Positions 13,646 through 21,465 of a stretch of DNA of 33,876 nucleotides are shown here, one piece after another (the stretch's first letter is position 1; each line of letters starts with the position of its first letter). The stretch lies in the NCBI GenBank assembly GCA_030430845.1, contig JAUIKE010000089.1, positions 1 through 33,876 on the forward strand, in the 5' to 3' direction. Position numbers and translations under genes: made by a program. This DNA is from Bacteroidia bacterium. GTDB lineage: Bacteria > Bacteroidota > Bacteroidia > Chitinophagales > Saprospiraceae. The notes under the pieces were generated by a model. That model was not told the origin of the DNA, made no database searches, and saw only the letters and a list, made by a program, of their open reading frames with translations.

Positions 13646-15961
13646 TTAACTACTACTGGCAAAGAGTTGCTCAAAAATACCGGCCGTTTCCCTGGCTGCT
13701 TGTACAGGGTCCAATGCCGTATCTGAAATGCCTGAAACAACCCTGGAAATATCGTGATCGACTTTTCCTTCTTCACTCCAGGTTTCGACAGGAGCCGCTG
13801 TCAGATAAGCAGAAAAATTATGGTGCCCGGAACCGGGGCGCTCTCCGATGATATGAATGATGCCTTTGTTGCGCCGTATGCCTGGCCAATTGTTAAATAA
13901 AAGCTCGCCGCAAGCATATCCTGCCCGCACTCTTCCGTGGCTGATCACAATGGGTTCTTCACTGACCGAATACCCTTTACTGAGCAGCGTTTTTTTCAAC
14001 TCCTTTAGGAAGGGGGGTAAGTGTCCTTCATCGGTTAGGGATCGGACATTCAGCCCGTCAGAAATGACGAATTGTACATCCGGCACTTCCTCACCCCATT
14101 TGGATCGGAGGCTTTTCAGGCTTTGAATAGCGGCTTCACTTAACTTTTCTCCTGATTCGGGATGATAGACATAGTCTTTGCGATCCTCGGATTGCGTTTG
14201 GATCGCTAAGGCGGCGGGAATGGTTTGTATAAAATTAGGGTCCATTTCTGTCCAGAGACTGACCTTAGCATCCTCGTAAAGGGCATGTACCTGTTTGTCT
14301 AGCTCAGGTTCCAGATCCCAGATGTTTTCGCCGTACCCTTCGGCAATGGGAACTCCTCTTTGGCGTATCTGGGCCAGCTTATTTTTTCCTTCTTCATAAA
14401 TTGCATCTCGACTCCGGCCATCTCCTTTTGCCTTCAGATATTGATAATACACCCAGATGGGATCTCCAAAATGCACACTTGGCTGATTGTCGGTTTGGAT
14501 GACGCCGATCTTTTTGAAGAAATCCCACATTGTATCATTGACCTTAAAACCGAATTTTTCCCGCACTCGGACATGATCGGCAAAGCTGGTGGTGAGGTAG
14601 CTGAGCATGGGGTCATTTTTTGTGGGCAGGGCCATCAGGTAGGCCGGATTGGCAGGCATGACCTGTTCGATGCACCAGTCCAGATCTTCCAGGCTCACGT
14701 CCATATGTAGGGTAGAGCAGATATCCAGGCCGATGGGCAGACCATGCAGCTTACCCATGACGGTATCTTCCAGGCAGCACCTTACGAGCTGCTCTTTGGT
14801 TTTAAATACCTCCGGGCCAATAAAGCCGGCTACATCATTGACGTGTACCCAGGCTTCCCGCTGGTTTTGTTCCTCAATCTGTTGTTTTAATGCTCTGATA
14901 AAACCATATTTCCGGGCTTCGTGAATGAGCATGTCAAAGCCCTCTCCGTGCCCGTTTGTGAAATCTGCACCTTGTCCGGTTTCAAAATACAGACCGTATT
15001 GGCCGGTACGCCTGGCGGCGTGATCCATCATTTTTTCGATGGTCACATCAAAGGTTTGATTGGCATTTACCGTACCGGCCACACTTTGGAACCAGATGCC
15101 GGTGGTGCCGGGCTGATAATCTTCTACTTGTGCCTGAATATCAATATGAGAGAGTACACAGTTGGGCAAGGTTTGCTCCAGGCCAAAAGTTTGTAAAATA
15201 TCATATAGGGCCGCCTCCACTTTGGCCACAGAAGCAGGCTCGCTCGAAACCGGATTGGTACCCAGAACCAGGTCTCCGACAGCATAGGACCAGGCGTCAA
15301 AGACCTGCCAGACGATATCGTCGGGATGATCCGTTGGGGAGTTGGGTTGGATCCGGGCACTCATATAGCCCTTGCTACCGATCTTGCTGCCGGGCAAGGG
15401 ATTGAACACCTTTTGCCCAAGCTGGATAAGTTCTTCATTATTCATCAACTTAACAACACAAGCGATCACATCGCTACTCAAGCCAGGCATGATGGCCTTA
15501 ATAGCCGACTCTTCCTGGCTCAGGAGGAAAGATTTAAGTTCTCCTAAGGTCCAGTTATTCAGTTGATCCCGCTGTTCAGTTGTGCTTTGAATAAGGTCGT
15601 ATAATTCGTCCTGGAAAACACTGGTTTTTTGTAACTCTTCGAGTTGGGTATTGCTCAATAAAGTCCTGGCATATGCTCTTGATTGAGAATTAGCCGCGCT
15701 GATTCCCAGGGCCTGGTCTCCTTCCTTAAACTCATTAGCTGCCCCGATGATCTGGCGATACAGGGTGAGGTCTGGTTCACCCTTCTGGCGGTTGATGTAC
15801 GCAAACAGACCTTCTCCTTTTTGTGGAGGATCTATGATAACACCTCCTTGCTGCTCGGAGGCGGGATGGCCCGATTGGAGATCGCATCCATTGAGCAAGC
15901 TTAGATTAATACCTAAAATACCAGCTTGATACAGGAAAATCCGACGGTTGATGTTATTCAT
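13646..15961 (-). CDS. Fused ethanolamine ammonia-lyase (EutB-EutC) with Tat lipoprotein export signal
   Basis: A 771-residue fusion of the two subunits of adenosylcobalamin-dependent ethanolamine ammonia-lyase, which converts ethanolamine to acetaldehyde and ammonia. Residues 5-26 carry the twin-arginine motif NRRIFL, a hydrophobic stretch and the lipobox LLNGC (Cys26), so the enzyme appears exported and lipidated. EutB spans about residues 45-495, with active-site candidates Arg203/Gln205 (ARIQPN), Asn236 (GTNPVSS), Glu327 (YFETGQG) and Asp413 (GLDICSTLH). EutC spans about 620-768, with VISDGLNVRSL, ISHGRVRAG and IGERPGSGHHNFSAYLT (cobalamin-binding region). The start ATG at 15961 yields the signal. 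No EutA reactivase, cobalamin adenosyltransferase or microcompartment shell gene is nearby. The FMN oxidase follows 20 bases downstream. Confidence 0.93.
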   Translation of the reverse strand: MNNINRRIFLYQAGILGINLSLLNGCDLQSGHPASEQQGGVIIDPPQKGEGLFAYINRQKGEPDLTLYRQIIGAANEFKEGDQALGISAANSQSRAYARTLLSNTQLEELQKTSVFQDELYDLIQSTTEQRDQLNNWTLGELKSFLLSQEESAIKAIMPGLSSDVIACVVKLMNNEELIQLGQKVFNPLPGSKIGSKGYMSARIQPNSPTDHPDDIVWQVFDAWSYAVGDLVLGTNPVSSEPASVAKVEAALYDILQTFGLEQTLPNCVLSHIDIQAQVEDYQPGTTGIWFQSVAGTVNANQTFDVTIEKMMDHAARRTGQYGLYFETGQGADFTNGHGEGFDMLIHEARKYGFIRALKQQIEEQNQREAWVHVNDVAGFIGPEVFKTKEQLVRCCLEDTVMGKLHGLPIGLDICSTLHMDVSLEDLDWCIEQVMPANPAYLMALPTKNDPMLSYLTTSFADHVRVREKFGFKVNDTMWDFFKKIGVIQTDNQPSVHFGDPIWVYYQYLKAKGDGRSRDAIYEEGKNKLAQIRQRGVPIAEGYGENIWDLEPELDKQVHALYEDAKVSLWTEMDPNFIQTIPAALAIQTQSEDRKDYVYHPESGEKLSEAAIQSLKSLRSKWGEEVPDVQFVISDGLNVRSLTDEGHLPPFLKELKKTLLSKGYSVSEEPIVISHGRVRAGYACGELLFNNWPGIRRNKGIIHIIGERPGSGHHNFSAYLTAAPVETWSEEGKVDHDISRVVSGISDTALDPVQAARETAGIFEQLFASSS

Positions 15962-16051
15962 GCTTGATTGAATTTTAGTACAGGAGAGAATCTTTCAGTG
16001 GAATAGGGCTTTTACTCCTTAACCCTTAAAATAAAAACTTTACACAACTTC

Positions 16052-16492
16052 TTAAGGAAAAAAAACGCTTTGTCGGCATCTAAGAGACTGATCTTTTACT
16101 TTAGGATTAAATGCTTTTTTAAACAAGCCGTTAAACCAAAGAAAGTTTTGCGGGTCTAACTTTTTACTTTTATACCCATAAAAACCCAAAATGATATGAA
16201 AACCCAAATCCTGTTTTTTCTTGCCTTTCTTATTTTTTAACTCTTCCATATCAGAGAGCAATTCTTCCAACCTTCGCATTAAACCTCCATAAACAGACCG
16301 TACATCTTCCCGGTAGATCCAGGTTGACCACTCCGCCTCTTTACGAAAGTTATCTTTGCTCCTCCAGATTTGTAAGCATACTTCCTGGTAATAATCTTCA
16401 AAGTCCTCCTGAGTATCCGTATAGGCCCGACAGATCTTGATGATGATCGGTGCGTAAGGAAGAATTGAGGAGGTATAAAAATCGGTGCTCAA
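16052..16492 (-). CDS. Truncated ECF-type sigma factor (region 2 only)
   Basis: A 146-residue frame opening with TTG at 16492, the only start in frame after the upstream stop. Residues 8-60 match sigma-70 region 2 of ECF sigma factors: ILPYAPIIIKICRAYTDTQED, then FEDYYQEVCLQIWRSKDNFR, and EAEWSTWIYR, the -10 recognition helix and its usual ending. The expected VALN-type continuation and the region 4 helix-turn-helix are absent. Instead come a lysine-rich stretch (MEELKNKKGKKKQD) and a tail with no recognisable fold. It is probably a decayed or deletion-fused gene unable to recognise -35 elements. Its partner regulator is not nearby. Confidence 0.6.
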   Translation of the reverse strand: MSTDFYTSSILPYAPIIIKICRAYTDTQEDFEDYYQEVCLQIWRSKDNFRKEAEWSTWIYREDVRSVYGGLMRRLEELLSDMEELKNKKGKKKQDLGFHIILGFYGYKSKKLDPQNFLWFNGLFKKAFNPKVKDQSLRCRQSVFFP

Positions 16493-16644
16493 TAGTTTTT
16501 TTATTAGTTAGTGGCTGAAAATCCGGATTATTACATTTATGGTGTATTTTTTTTAATTTTCCTCCAAAGCACCCCCGGTTCTCTATATTCGTTGAAGCCT
16601 TTGTATTTTACCAAAAATATGAAAAGAACTATTTAAACAGAACC

Positions 16645-17727
16645 ATGACGGCAAGCCAATATTACCACCAAAGCAAGCAGTATTTTAAAGAAGGAAGATT
16701 TGACCTGGCCCTCGAAAACATTCAAGAGGCCCTGGTATTGGATCCTCAATCTGATGCTTGCCTTGTACTTCGAGGACTTTGTTATCGGCAACTAGGAGAT
16801 TTTGAAGCGGCTCTGGATGATTTTTCAGCGGCTGTAAAAATCAGCCCTGAAAATGAGGAGTATTACAATAACAGAGGAGAGGTCTTTTGCCAGCTGGATC
16901 GTTTTGAGGAGGGCCTGGCGGATTTTGAAACCGTATTGTCTTTAGACCCTCAGAATTACAGCGCCTATTACTACAAAGCTTGTGTGCTGGAAGACCTGGA
17001 CAGGAAGGAAGAATCTCTGGTTTTTTTTGATAAAGCCATTGCGTTGGACCCCGAAAATGACTTGCCCTATTTATATAAAGGAAATGTGCTTTTGAACCTG
17101 GGAAGAAGTGAAGAAGCCTTACAACAGCTGAATAAGGCCATAGAAAGAAATGATCAAAATGAAATGGCTTTTTTGATCCGGGGGAAGTTGTTTTACCGAT
17201 TAAAGCAATATGAAGCGGCCCTGGCCGACCTGGAAAGAGCCGAGGCTCTGAATGAAGACCTGGATGACCTCAATCATTACAAGGGCATGGTTTTTCTGGG
17301 CTTGAAAAATTTTGAAGCGGCCCTGGCAGAATTCAATGAAGATGTATATTTTTTTCATGATCTGGCCTCTTCTTATTTGGGCCGTGCAACGGCTCTTTGG
17401 GGCCTGGATCGCCTGGAGGAAGCCCTCGTCGATTACGACAAAGCCATTGAGCTGGACCCCGACATTCCTCAGGCTTATCTCAACCGGGGAGACCTGCTGA
17501 ATAAGCTGGAGCGTTTTGAAGAAGCCTTGGAAAACTTTGATCAGGCCATCGAATTGGAAGAAAATTATCAGGATGCTTATTATAACCGAGGAGTGGTCCT
17601 CTATAATTTGGATCGTAAAGAGGAGGCTTTGGAAAGCTATAATAAAGCCCTGGAGTTAAATCCTGAAGATGAGGATGCTCAGCTGAATCGTGCGAACTTG
17701 CTGGAGGAACTCGGTTTGGATGAATAA
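16645..17727 (+). CDS. TPR-repeat protein
   Basis: A 360-residue soluble protein built almost wholly of about ten tetratricopeptide repeats of 34 residues, from residue 2 to the end. A good example is AYLNRGDLLNKLERFEEALE, then NFDQAIELEE. Each repeat shows the Gly/Ala-Tyr and Ala-Leu-x-x-Tyr/Phe-x-x-Ala spacing. There is no signal peptide or membrane span, so it is a cytoplasmic scaffold. Its partner cannot be inferred. It ends 18 bases before the second AraC gene, so the two are probably co-transcribed. Confidence 0.92.
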   Translation: MTASQYYHQSKQYFKEGRFDLALENIQEALVLDPQSDACLVLRGLCYRQLGDFEAALDDFSAAVKISPENEEYYNNRGEVFCQLDRFEEGLADFETVLSLDPQNYSAYYYKACVLEDLDRKEESLVFFDKAIALDPENDLPYLYKGNVLLNLGRSEEALQQLNKAIERNDQNEMAFLIRGKLFYRLKQYEAALADLERAEALNEDLDDLNHYKGMVFLGLKNFEAALAEFNEDVYFFHDLASSYLGRATALWGLDRLEEALVDYDKAIELDPDIPQAYLNRGDLLNKLERFEEALENFDQAIELEENYQDAYYNRGVVLYNLDRKEEALESYNKALELNPEDEDAQLNRANLLEELGLDE

Positions 17728-17745
17728 AGTTTAAAACAATATATT

Positions 17746-18624
17746 TTGTCAGCAAATTCTACCTACCTGCAAATATTTCCCCAAAAGAAAAGCTTGCAAA
17801 AGCTCATCAAGCTGTACTACGTACAGTTCTCTAATGAGCCTGATTACTATGAAAAAACGACCTATTTTCCCAATTATACCACGACCCTGAATATCTACCA
17901 GCATTCAAAAGTAGAATGGGATAAATGGTCGAGAGTACATAGCCCCGATCTGAAAAATGACTTTCAGTATCTCCTGGTTGGAAAATTCGATCGCTCCCGA
18001 ATGATCACTACCTGTGGAAGGTTTAATAAACTGAGTATCGTTTTTCATCCCCTGGGCTTAAATCATTTCATTGAGCCGCCACTGTCTGATATCATTCAAG
18101 ATCATTTTTTATTTTTTGATGCCTTCGGCTTGCCCTTCGATGACCTAATGACATCGGTTTTTAATACTTCTTCTCTGGAGAAGAAAAGGGATCTGTTGGA
18201 TGACTTTTTTGAAAAACAGTGCCTGGGGTTTCAGGAAAAAAGGCTGAGCTACTGCGTCGAGAAGATTTTACAAACAAGCGGACAAATTGGAGTCGAGCAG
18301 TTGGCAGAAGAGTTAGAGGTTTCCAGAAAAACACTTTTGCGGCTATTCAAAAAACACTTAGGCTACACCCCCTCAGAATATCGCTCAGTGGTTAAGTTTC
18401 GTGCAGCACTACAGAATTATCAAAGTAAATCTATTAAGCCCAATATGTCGGCGCTAGCCTATGAATCAGAATATTATGATCAATCCGATCTGAACCACCA
18501 TTTTAAAGAAAAAACCGGCCAGTCGCCACAACAATTATTCTCACAGTTGCGAACCATTGAAAAAGGCTTGTATTGGGCCATAGAGGATGTCCCAAAAGTA
18601 CAAGACTATGAGGCAGAAGGCTGA
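17746..18624 (+). CDS. AraC-family transcriptional regulator
   Basis: A 292-residue protein starting at TTG 17746. No earlier start exists in frame after the TPR gene, and no ATG lies close downstream. The N-terminal half (about 1-180) is a ligand-type domain like DUF6597-containing AraC proteins: YLQIFPQKKSLQKLIKLYYV, then FPNYTTTLNIY and NKLSIVFHPLGLNHFI. The C-terminal part (about 183-275) carries the AraC double helix-turn-helix: IGVEQLAEELEVSRKTLLRL, FKKHLGYTPSEYR, and the second motif YYDQSDLNHHFKEKTGQSP. There is no membrane segment, unlike the AraC gene at 2949. Its target is not evident, but the hydrolase gene 20 bases downstream is a candidate operon partner. Confidence 0.88.
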   Translation: MSANSTYLQIFPQKKSLQKLIKLYYVQFSNEPDYYEKTTYFPNYTTTLNIYQHSKVEWDKWSRVHSPDLKNDFQYLLVGKFDRSRMITTCGRFNKLSIVFHPLGLNHFIEPPLSDIIQDHFLFFDAFGLPFDDLMTSVFNTSSLEKKRDLLDDFFEKQCLGFQEKRLSYCVEKILQTSGQIGVEQLAEELEVSRKTLLRLFKKHLGYTPSEYRSVVKFRAALQNYQSKSIKPNMSALAYESEYYDQSDLNHHFKEKTGQSPQQLFSQLRTIEKGLYWAIEDVPKVQDYEAEG

Positions 18625-18644
18625 TATTTTTACCCAAAAAAACT

Positions 18645-19553
18645 ATGGGGATCATTCATTTTTTTCTTTTTAGTCCATTTTTAATGTCACTTTTTTCGTG
18701 TAATTCCTTAGCTCAGGAGGCTTCACCACCGTCTACTGCTCTCAAAACAACCTATCAACGAACCGTTTTGCCGGCTGATACGACAGCTTTGTGGCTAAGC
18801 CCGGATAGCCTGATACGTGATCTTGTAATTATTGATTGTCCCGGCGGCCCTGATAGTACGTTGGAATATCGTCCTCGAAACAGAGCCCGCTACCGCTACC
18901 TGTCGAATTATGATGAAATTTCCGTCATCAGCCTTCATCAAGCTCAATCATTTAACACTTCCATGTATCGATATACGGATGAATTTAGCATGGAAGATGC
19001 TCGTTACGAAGTTGACATTACCGTAGAAATGCTCAACAGAGCCATCGATTATTTCAAATCCAGAGACAAAAAAGTGATTGTTGTGGGCACTTCTTATGGA
19101 GCTTTTGTTGTCCAAAATTATTTATTGAATGAACCGGCAAAAGCCGATCAGTACATCATTCTATCCGGAAGGTTGGATATTGATCAGGTGATGGTTGAGG
19201 AAACGATGAACGGAAACTCAGGATCTTTTTTAGATGATGGCAGAACGTATGTGCCTGATGAAAAACCGATAAGAATAGAGCATAAAGATATGGACACCCG
19301 GGAGGATCTTGTTTGTAACCGCTTAAAGGCTGCAATCGGCCATCATCGATACACTGAGCAATTAGCTCAGCGAGATCTGTCAGACGTGCTGTACTTTTAT
19401 GCTGTAAATGATCAGAACGTGGGAGCCTTAACAAAACAGGAGATTGAATTTTTGGAAAAACGCGGCGCTCGAGTCTTTGCCGATGATCGCGGACATAACA
19501 AAACCTGGCAGAGACTGATAGATGAGGTAGAAGCGGGGAAGGTTAAACTTTAA
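18645..19553 (+). CDS. Alpha/beta hydrolase lipoprotein
   Basis: A 302-residue protein with a lipoprotein signal ending SLFSC (Cys19), so it sits in the envelope. The alpha/beta hydrolase triad is readable as Ser150 in VVGTSYGAF (nucleophile elbow), Asp256 in YAVNDQNVG and His284 in DRGHNKTW. The strand VIIDCPGGPDS near residues 61-71 is the oxyanion-hole region. The substrate is unknown; esters or peptides are possible. It lies 20 bases after the AraC gene on the same strand. Confidence 0.85.
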   Translation: MGIIHFFLFSPFLMSLFSCNSLAQEASPPSTALKTTYQRTVLPADTTALWLSPDSLIRDLVIIDCPGGPDSTLEYRPRNRARYRYLSNYDEISVISLHQAQSFNTSMYRYTDEFSMEDARYEVDITVEMLNRAIDYFKSRDKKVIVVGTSYGAFVVQNYLLNEPAKADQYIILSGRLDIDQVMVEETMNGNSGSFLDDGRTYVPDEKPIRIEHKDMDTREDLVCNRLKAAIGHHRYTEQLAQRDLSDVLYFYAVNDQNVGALTKQEIEFLEKRGARVFADDRGHNKTWQRLIDEVEAGKVKL

Positions 19554-19569
19554 AAGCTGGCAGGGGCGA

Positions 19570-19794
19570 TTGTTTGATCTTTGTGAACTGGGGCACTCAT
19601 ATACCTTGATCCTCGGCTTTCTGCGGACGATGTTTCACCTTTTTGCTCCAAACAATGCCTTATTGGTACTTCCGGGGGCGGTATTCCTGTCTTATTTCGT
19701 ACAACGTTTTCAGAATAATACGCTATTCTTGATCGCTCATGCGGTTTTGAATGGGATTCCGATGGTGATGTTGGTAATGGGAATTATAGGATAG
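19570..19794 (+). pseudogene. C-terminal remnant of a CPBP-family intramembrane protease
   Basis: About 74 residues from a TTG, with two hydrophobic helices: SYTLILGFLRTMFHLFAPNN, then LLVLPGAVFLSYFVQ and NTLFLIAHAVLNGIPMVML. The IAHAVLNG segment is the last conserved His motif of CPBP (Rce1-like) proteases. The essential EExxxR and FxxxH motifs that should precede it are missing, so the gene is a 5'-truncated remnant. The frame is open upstream into the hydrolase gene end, but the homology starts only after it. Confidence 0.6.
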
Positions 19795-19839
19795 CTGAAA
19801 TAATTTGCATGAGGTAGAAGAATGACTTTTGTTAACATA

Positions 19840-19874
19840 GGAGTGCATCTATGGATCCCTTATAGATGCACTCC
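19840..19874. terminator. Bidirectional terminator between the CPBP remnant and the secreted-protein operon
   Basis: A perfect 13-bp stem GGAGTGCATCTAT / ATAGATGCACTCC with a 9-base loop lies between two convergent genes. It is 19 bases past the stop of the last gene of the ankyrin-MACPF operon, fitting that operon's end. No long T-run follows on either strand. Confidence 0.6.
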
Positions 19875-19892
19875 CTGAATTTAAATGCTAAA

Positions 19893-20720
19893 CTATCGCC
19901 AAAACTTTTTCTTTGCTGCTGATTTTTTTTGCTTCGCCTTATCTTTTTTTGCAGCATTTTCCGCGGCCTTTTTGGTAGCGCCAGATGGGGGCGGCGTAGG
20001 CAACTTGCCCATGTGCGGACTTTTGGGTGCTGCGGGTAGCTTTCCATATTGGTTAGAGCCGGCTTGGGAAGGAGGAGCCGGTAATTTCCCAATATGAGCT
20101 TTGGGAGGTAACTTCCCATATTCGTTCCGAGGTTTAGGGACACCGGTAGACGAAAGCCCACTGTAAATTACCGGCTTTCGATTCGGCAATAATTGACCAT
20201 ACTGGACACCAAATGTTGATTGACTTGCATTGGGTAGTTTTCCATACTGATTATTTCCTCTCGGCTTTTGAATACCCTCCGGCAGTTTTCCATATTCATG
20301 ACTGGTAGCCCGAGTGACCGGTAGTCGACCGGATTGCGTGCTTCTCTTTTGAGCTTGCTGCGTTTGGGGAGAAGAGCTAGCATAAGCAGTATTGCCGGTT
20401 CTACGCTGTTCATAAAGCGGATTACTCATCTGGGATCTTGTTCCATTGAAGGCCGGTCCGGCTTGAGGCAGAGGCAGTCGACGCTGAAATAGCGGCTGCC
20501 CGGCCTGCAATTGAACTGGCTTAGCAGGAGGATTATATTGCCAGTTAGCAGGAAGGGAGGGCGCTCGGTTATAAACTGGAGGCTTTAACCCTTGTTTACT
20601 ATTCACTGCTTTTTCCTGTTTTTTTGATAGAGGATAAGTGTTATTTGGTTGGGCGAAGCTCATCGATGCGCTTGTCAGTAATATTATGGAGAATAGGATA
20701 TTCTTTATTGTATTTTTCAT
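19893..20720 (-). CDS. Secreted low-complexity protein with YGKLP repeats
   Basis: A 275-residue protein with a Sec signal peptide (residues 1-23, ending SFA|Q). The mature N-terminus QPNNTYPLSKKQEKAV mirrors QPYNTYPPRKADQKS of the neighbouring 209-residue protein. The middle is Pro/Gln/Gly rich. From about residue 143, GKLP units recur (HEYGKLP, NQYGKLP, QYGQLLP, EYGKLP, GKLPAPP, NQYGKLP, GKLPTPP) at irregular spacings of about 10-30 residues. The C-terminus is very lysine-rich (KKDKAKQKKSAAKKKFWR). No enzyme motif is present; it is probably disordered. It is last in the probable operon with the MACPF and ankyrin genes, 31 bases after the 209-residue gene. No family is recognised. Confidence 0.78.
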   Translation of the reverse strand: MKNTIKNILFSIILLTSASMSFAQPNNTYPLSKKQEKAVNSKQGLKPPVYNRAPSLPANWQYNPPAKPVQLQAGQPLFQRRLPLPQAGPAFNGTRSQMSNPLYEQRRTGNTAYASSSPQTQQAQKRSTQSGRLPVTRATSHEYGKLPEGIQKPRGNNQYGKLPNASQSTFGVQYGQLLPNRKPVIYSGLSSTGVPKPRNEYGKLPPKAHIGKLPAPPSQAGSNQYGKLPAAPKSPHMGKLPTPPPSGATKKAAENAAKKDKAKQKKSAAKKKFWR

Positions 20721-20751
20721 TATTGATTGGTTTTAAGGTTGATCAATGATT

Positions 20752-21381
20752 TTAATGCCTTTGCCTATAGAGCGTCGCACTGGTTTTTTTAGTTTTTTTA
20801 TCTTTTTTAGGTGCTCCCTCCATGGACTTTTGATAAGCAGATTGTGCAATTTCAGATGCGCTCTTTAACACCCCTAAGTTCTTAGCGATTTGAGAATAGT
20901 TTCTACCTGACGAGGAGGCTGCTCGTCGGGGACTATGTTTTTCTATCTCCATATCTCTCGGACTTTTAAGAGAACCTTGTCGATGCCCTCCTGCTAAATC
21001 TTGCGACCCTGGGAAGGGGGCGGTTGCCGGGATGTAAGCTTGTGTTGCTGAATTGGTTCGAGGTACGGCGACCTCATACGGACCGGTTCCAGATAATCTA
21101 CCCGAAGACACTCTTGCATAAATGCTTTGAGTTTGTGCACTTGGTGGAGGTGCCAATGAAGGCGATTTAGAACTTTTTTGAGTTGACCCTGAATAAGAAC
21201 TGGAATAGTATTTTCTAGCCGAGGAAGATGCCGATGATTTATCTGATCGTTTTTGAGGTAATCGAAGGCTTTTCTGATCTGCTTTCCTAGGCGGATAAGT
21301 ATTGTATGGCTGTGCTTGGGCAGAAAATAGGTATCCCATCAGCATCAGTGATACAAGAAAAAATTTCATTTCTGTTTTCAT
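20752..21381 (-). CDS. Secreted Ser/Lys-rich low-complexity protein
   Basis: A 209-residue protein with a signal peptide MKTEMKFFLVSLMLMGYLFS, cleaved near AQA|QP. The mature start QPYNTYPPRKADQK shares the QPxNTYP motif with the next gene. The middle is rich in Ser, Tyr, Gln and Lys. A predicted helical patch (YSQIAKNLGVLKSASEIAQS) precedes a basic tail (KKDKKTKKTSATLYRQRH), comparable to the basic tail of its neighbour. No enzyme motif is seen. It sits 84 bases after the MACPF gene and 31 before the GKLP-repeat gene. The two are probably diverged members of one family of secreted accessory proteins. No function is assigned. Confidence 0.75.
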   Translation of the reverse strand: MKTEMKFFLVSLMLMGYLFSAQAQPYNTYPPRKADQKSLRLPQKRSDKSSASSSARKYYSSSYSGSTQKSSKSPSLAPPPSAQTQSIYARVSSGRLSGTGPYEVAVPRTNSATQAYIPATAPFPGSQDLAGGHRQGSLKSPRDMEIEKHSPRRAASSSGRNYSQIAKNLGVLKSASEIAQSAYQKSMEGAPKKDKKTKKTSATLYRQRH

Positions 21382-21465
21382 TTTTTTAGGGTTGTTGAGT
21401 GAATAAAAAAGTGTTGGTTGCTAGAAAATCAAGGAGTTATACCGAATTATTCTACCGGTATGAGG

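Noticed and set aside
15962..16051. Cobalamin riboswitch upstream of the EutB-EutC gene
   Set aside because: The gap is only 90 bases and shows neither the B12-box pattern nor the long paired leader such a riboswitch needs.
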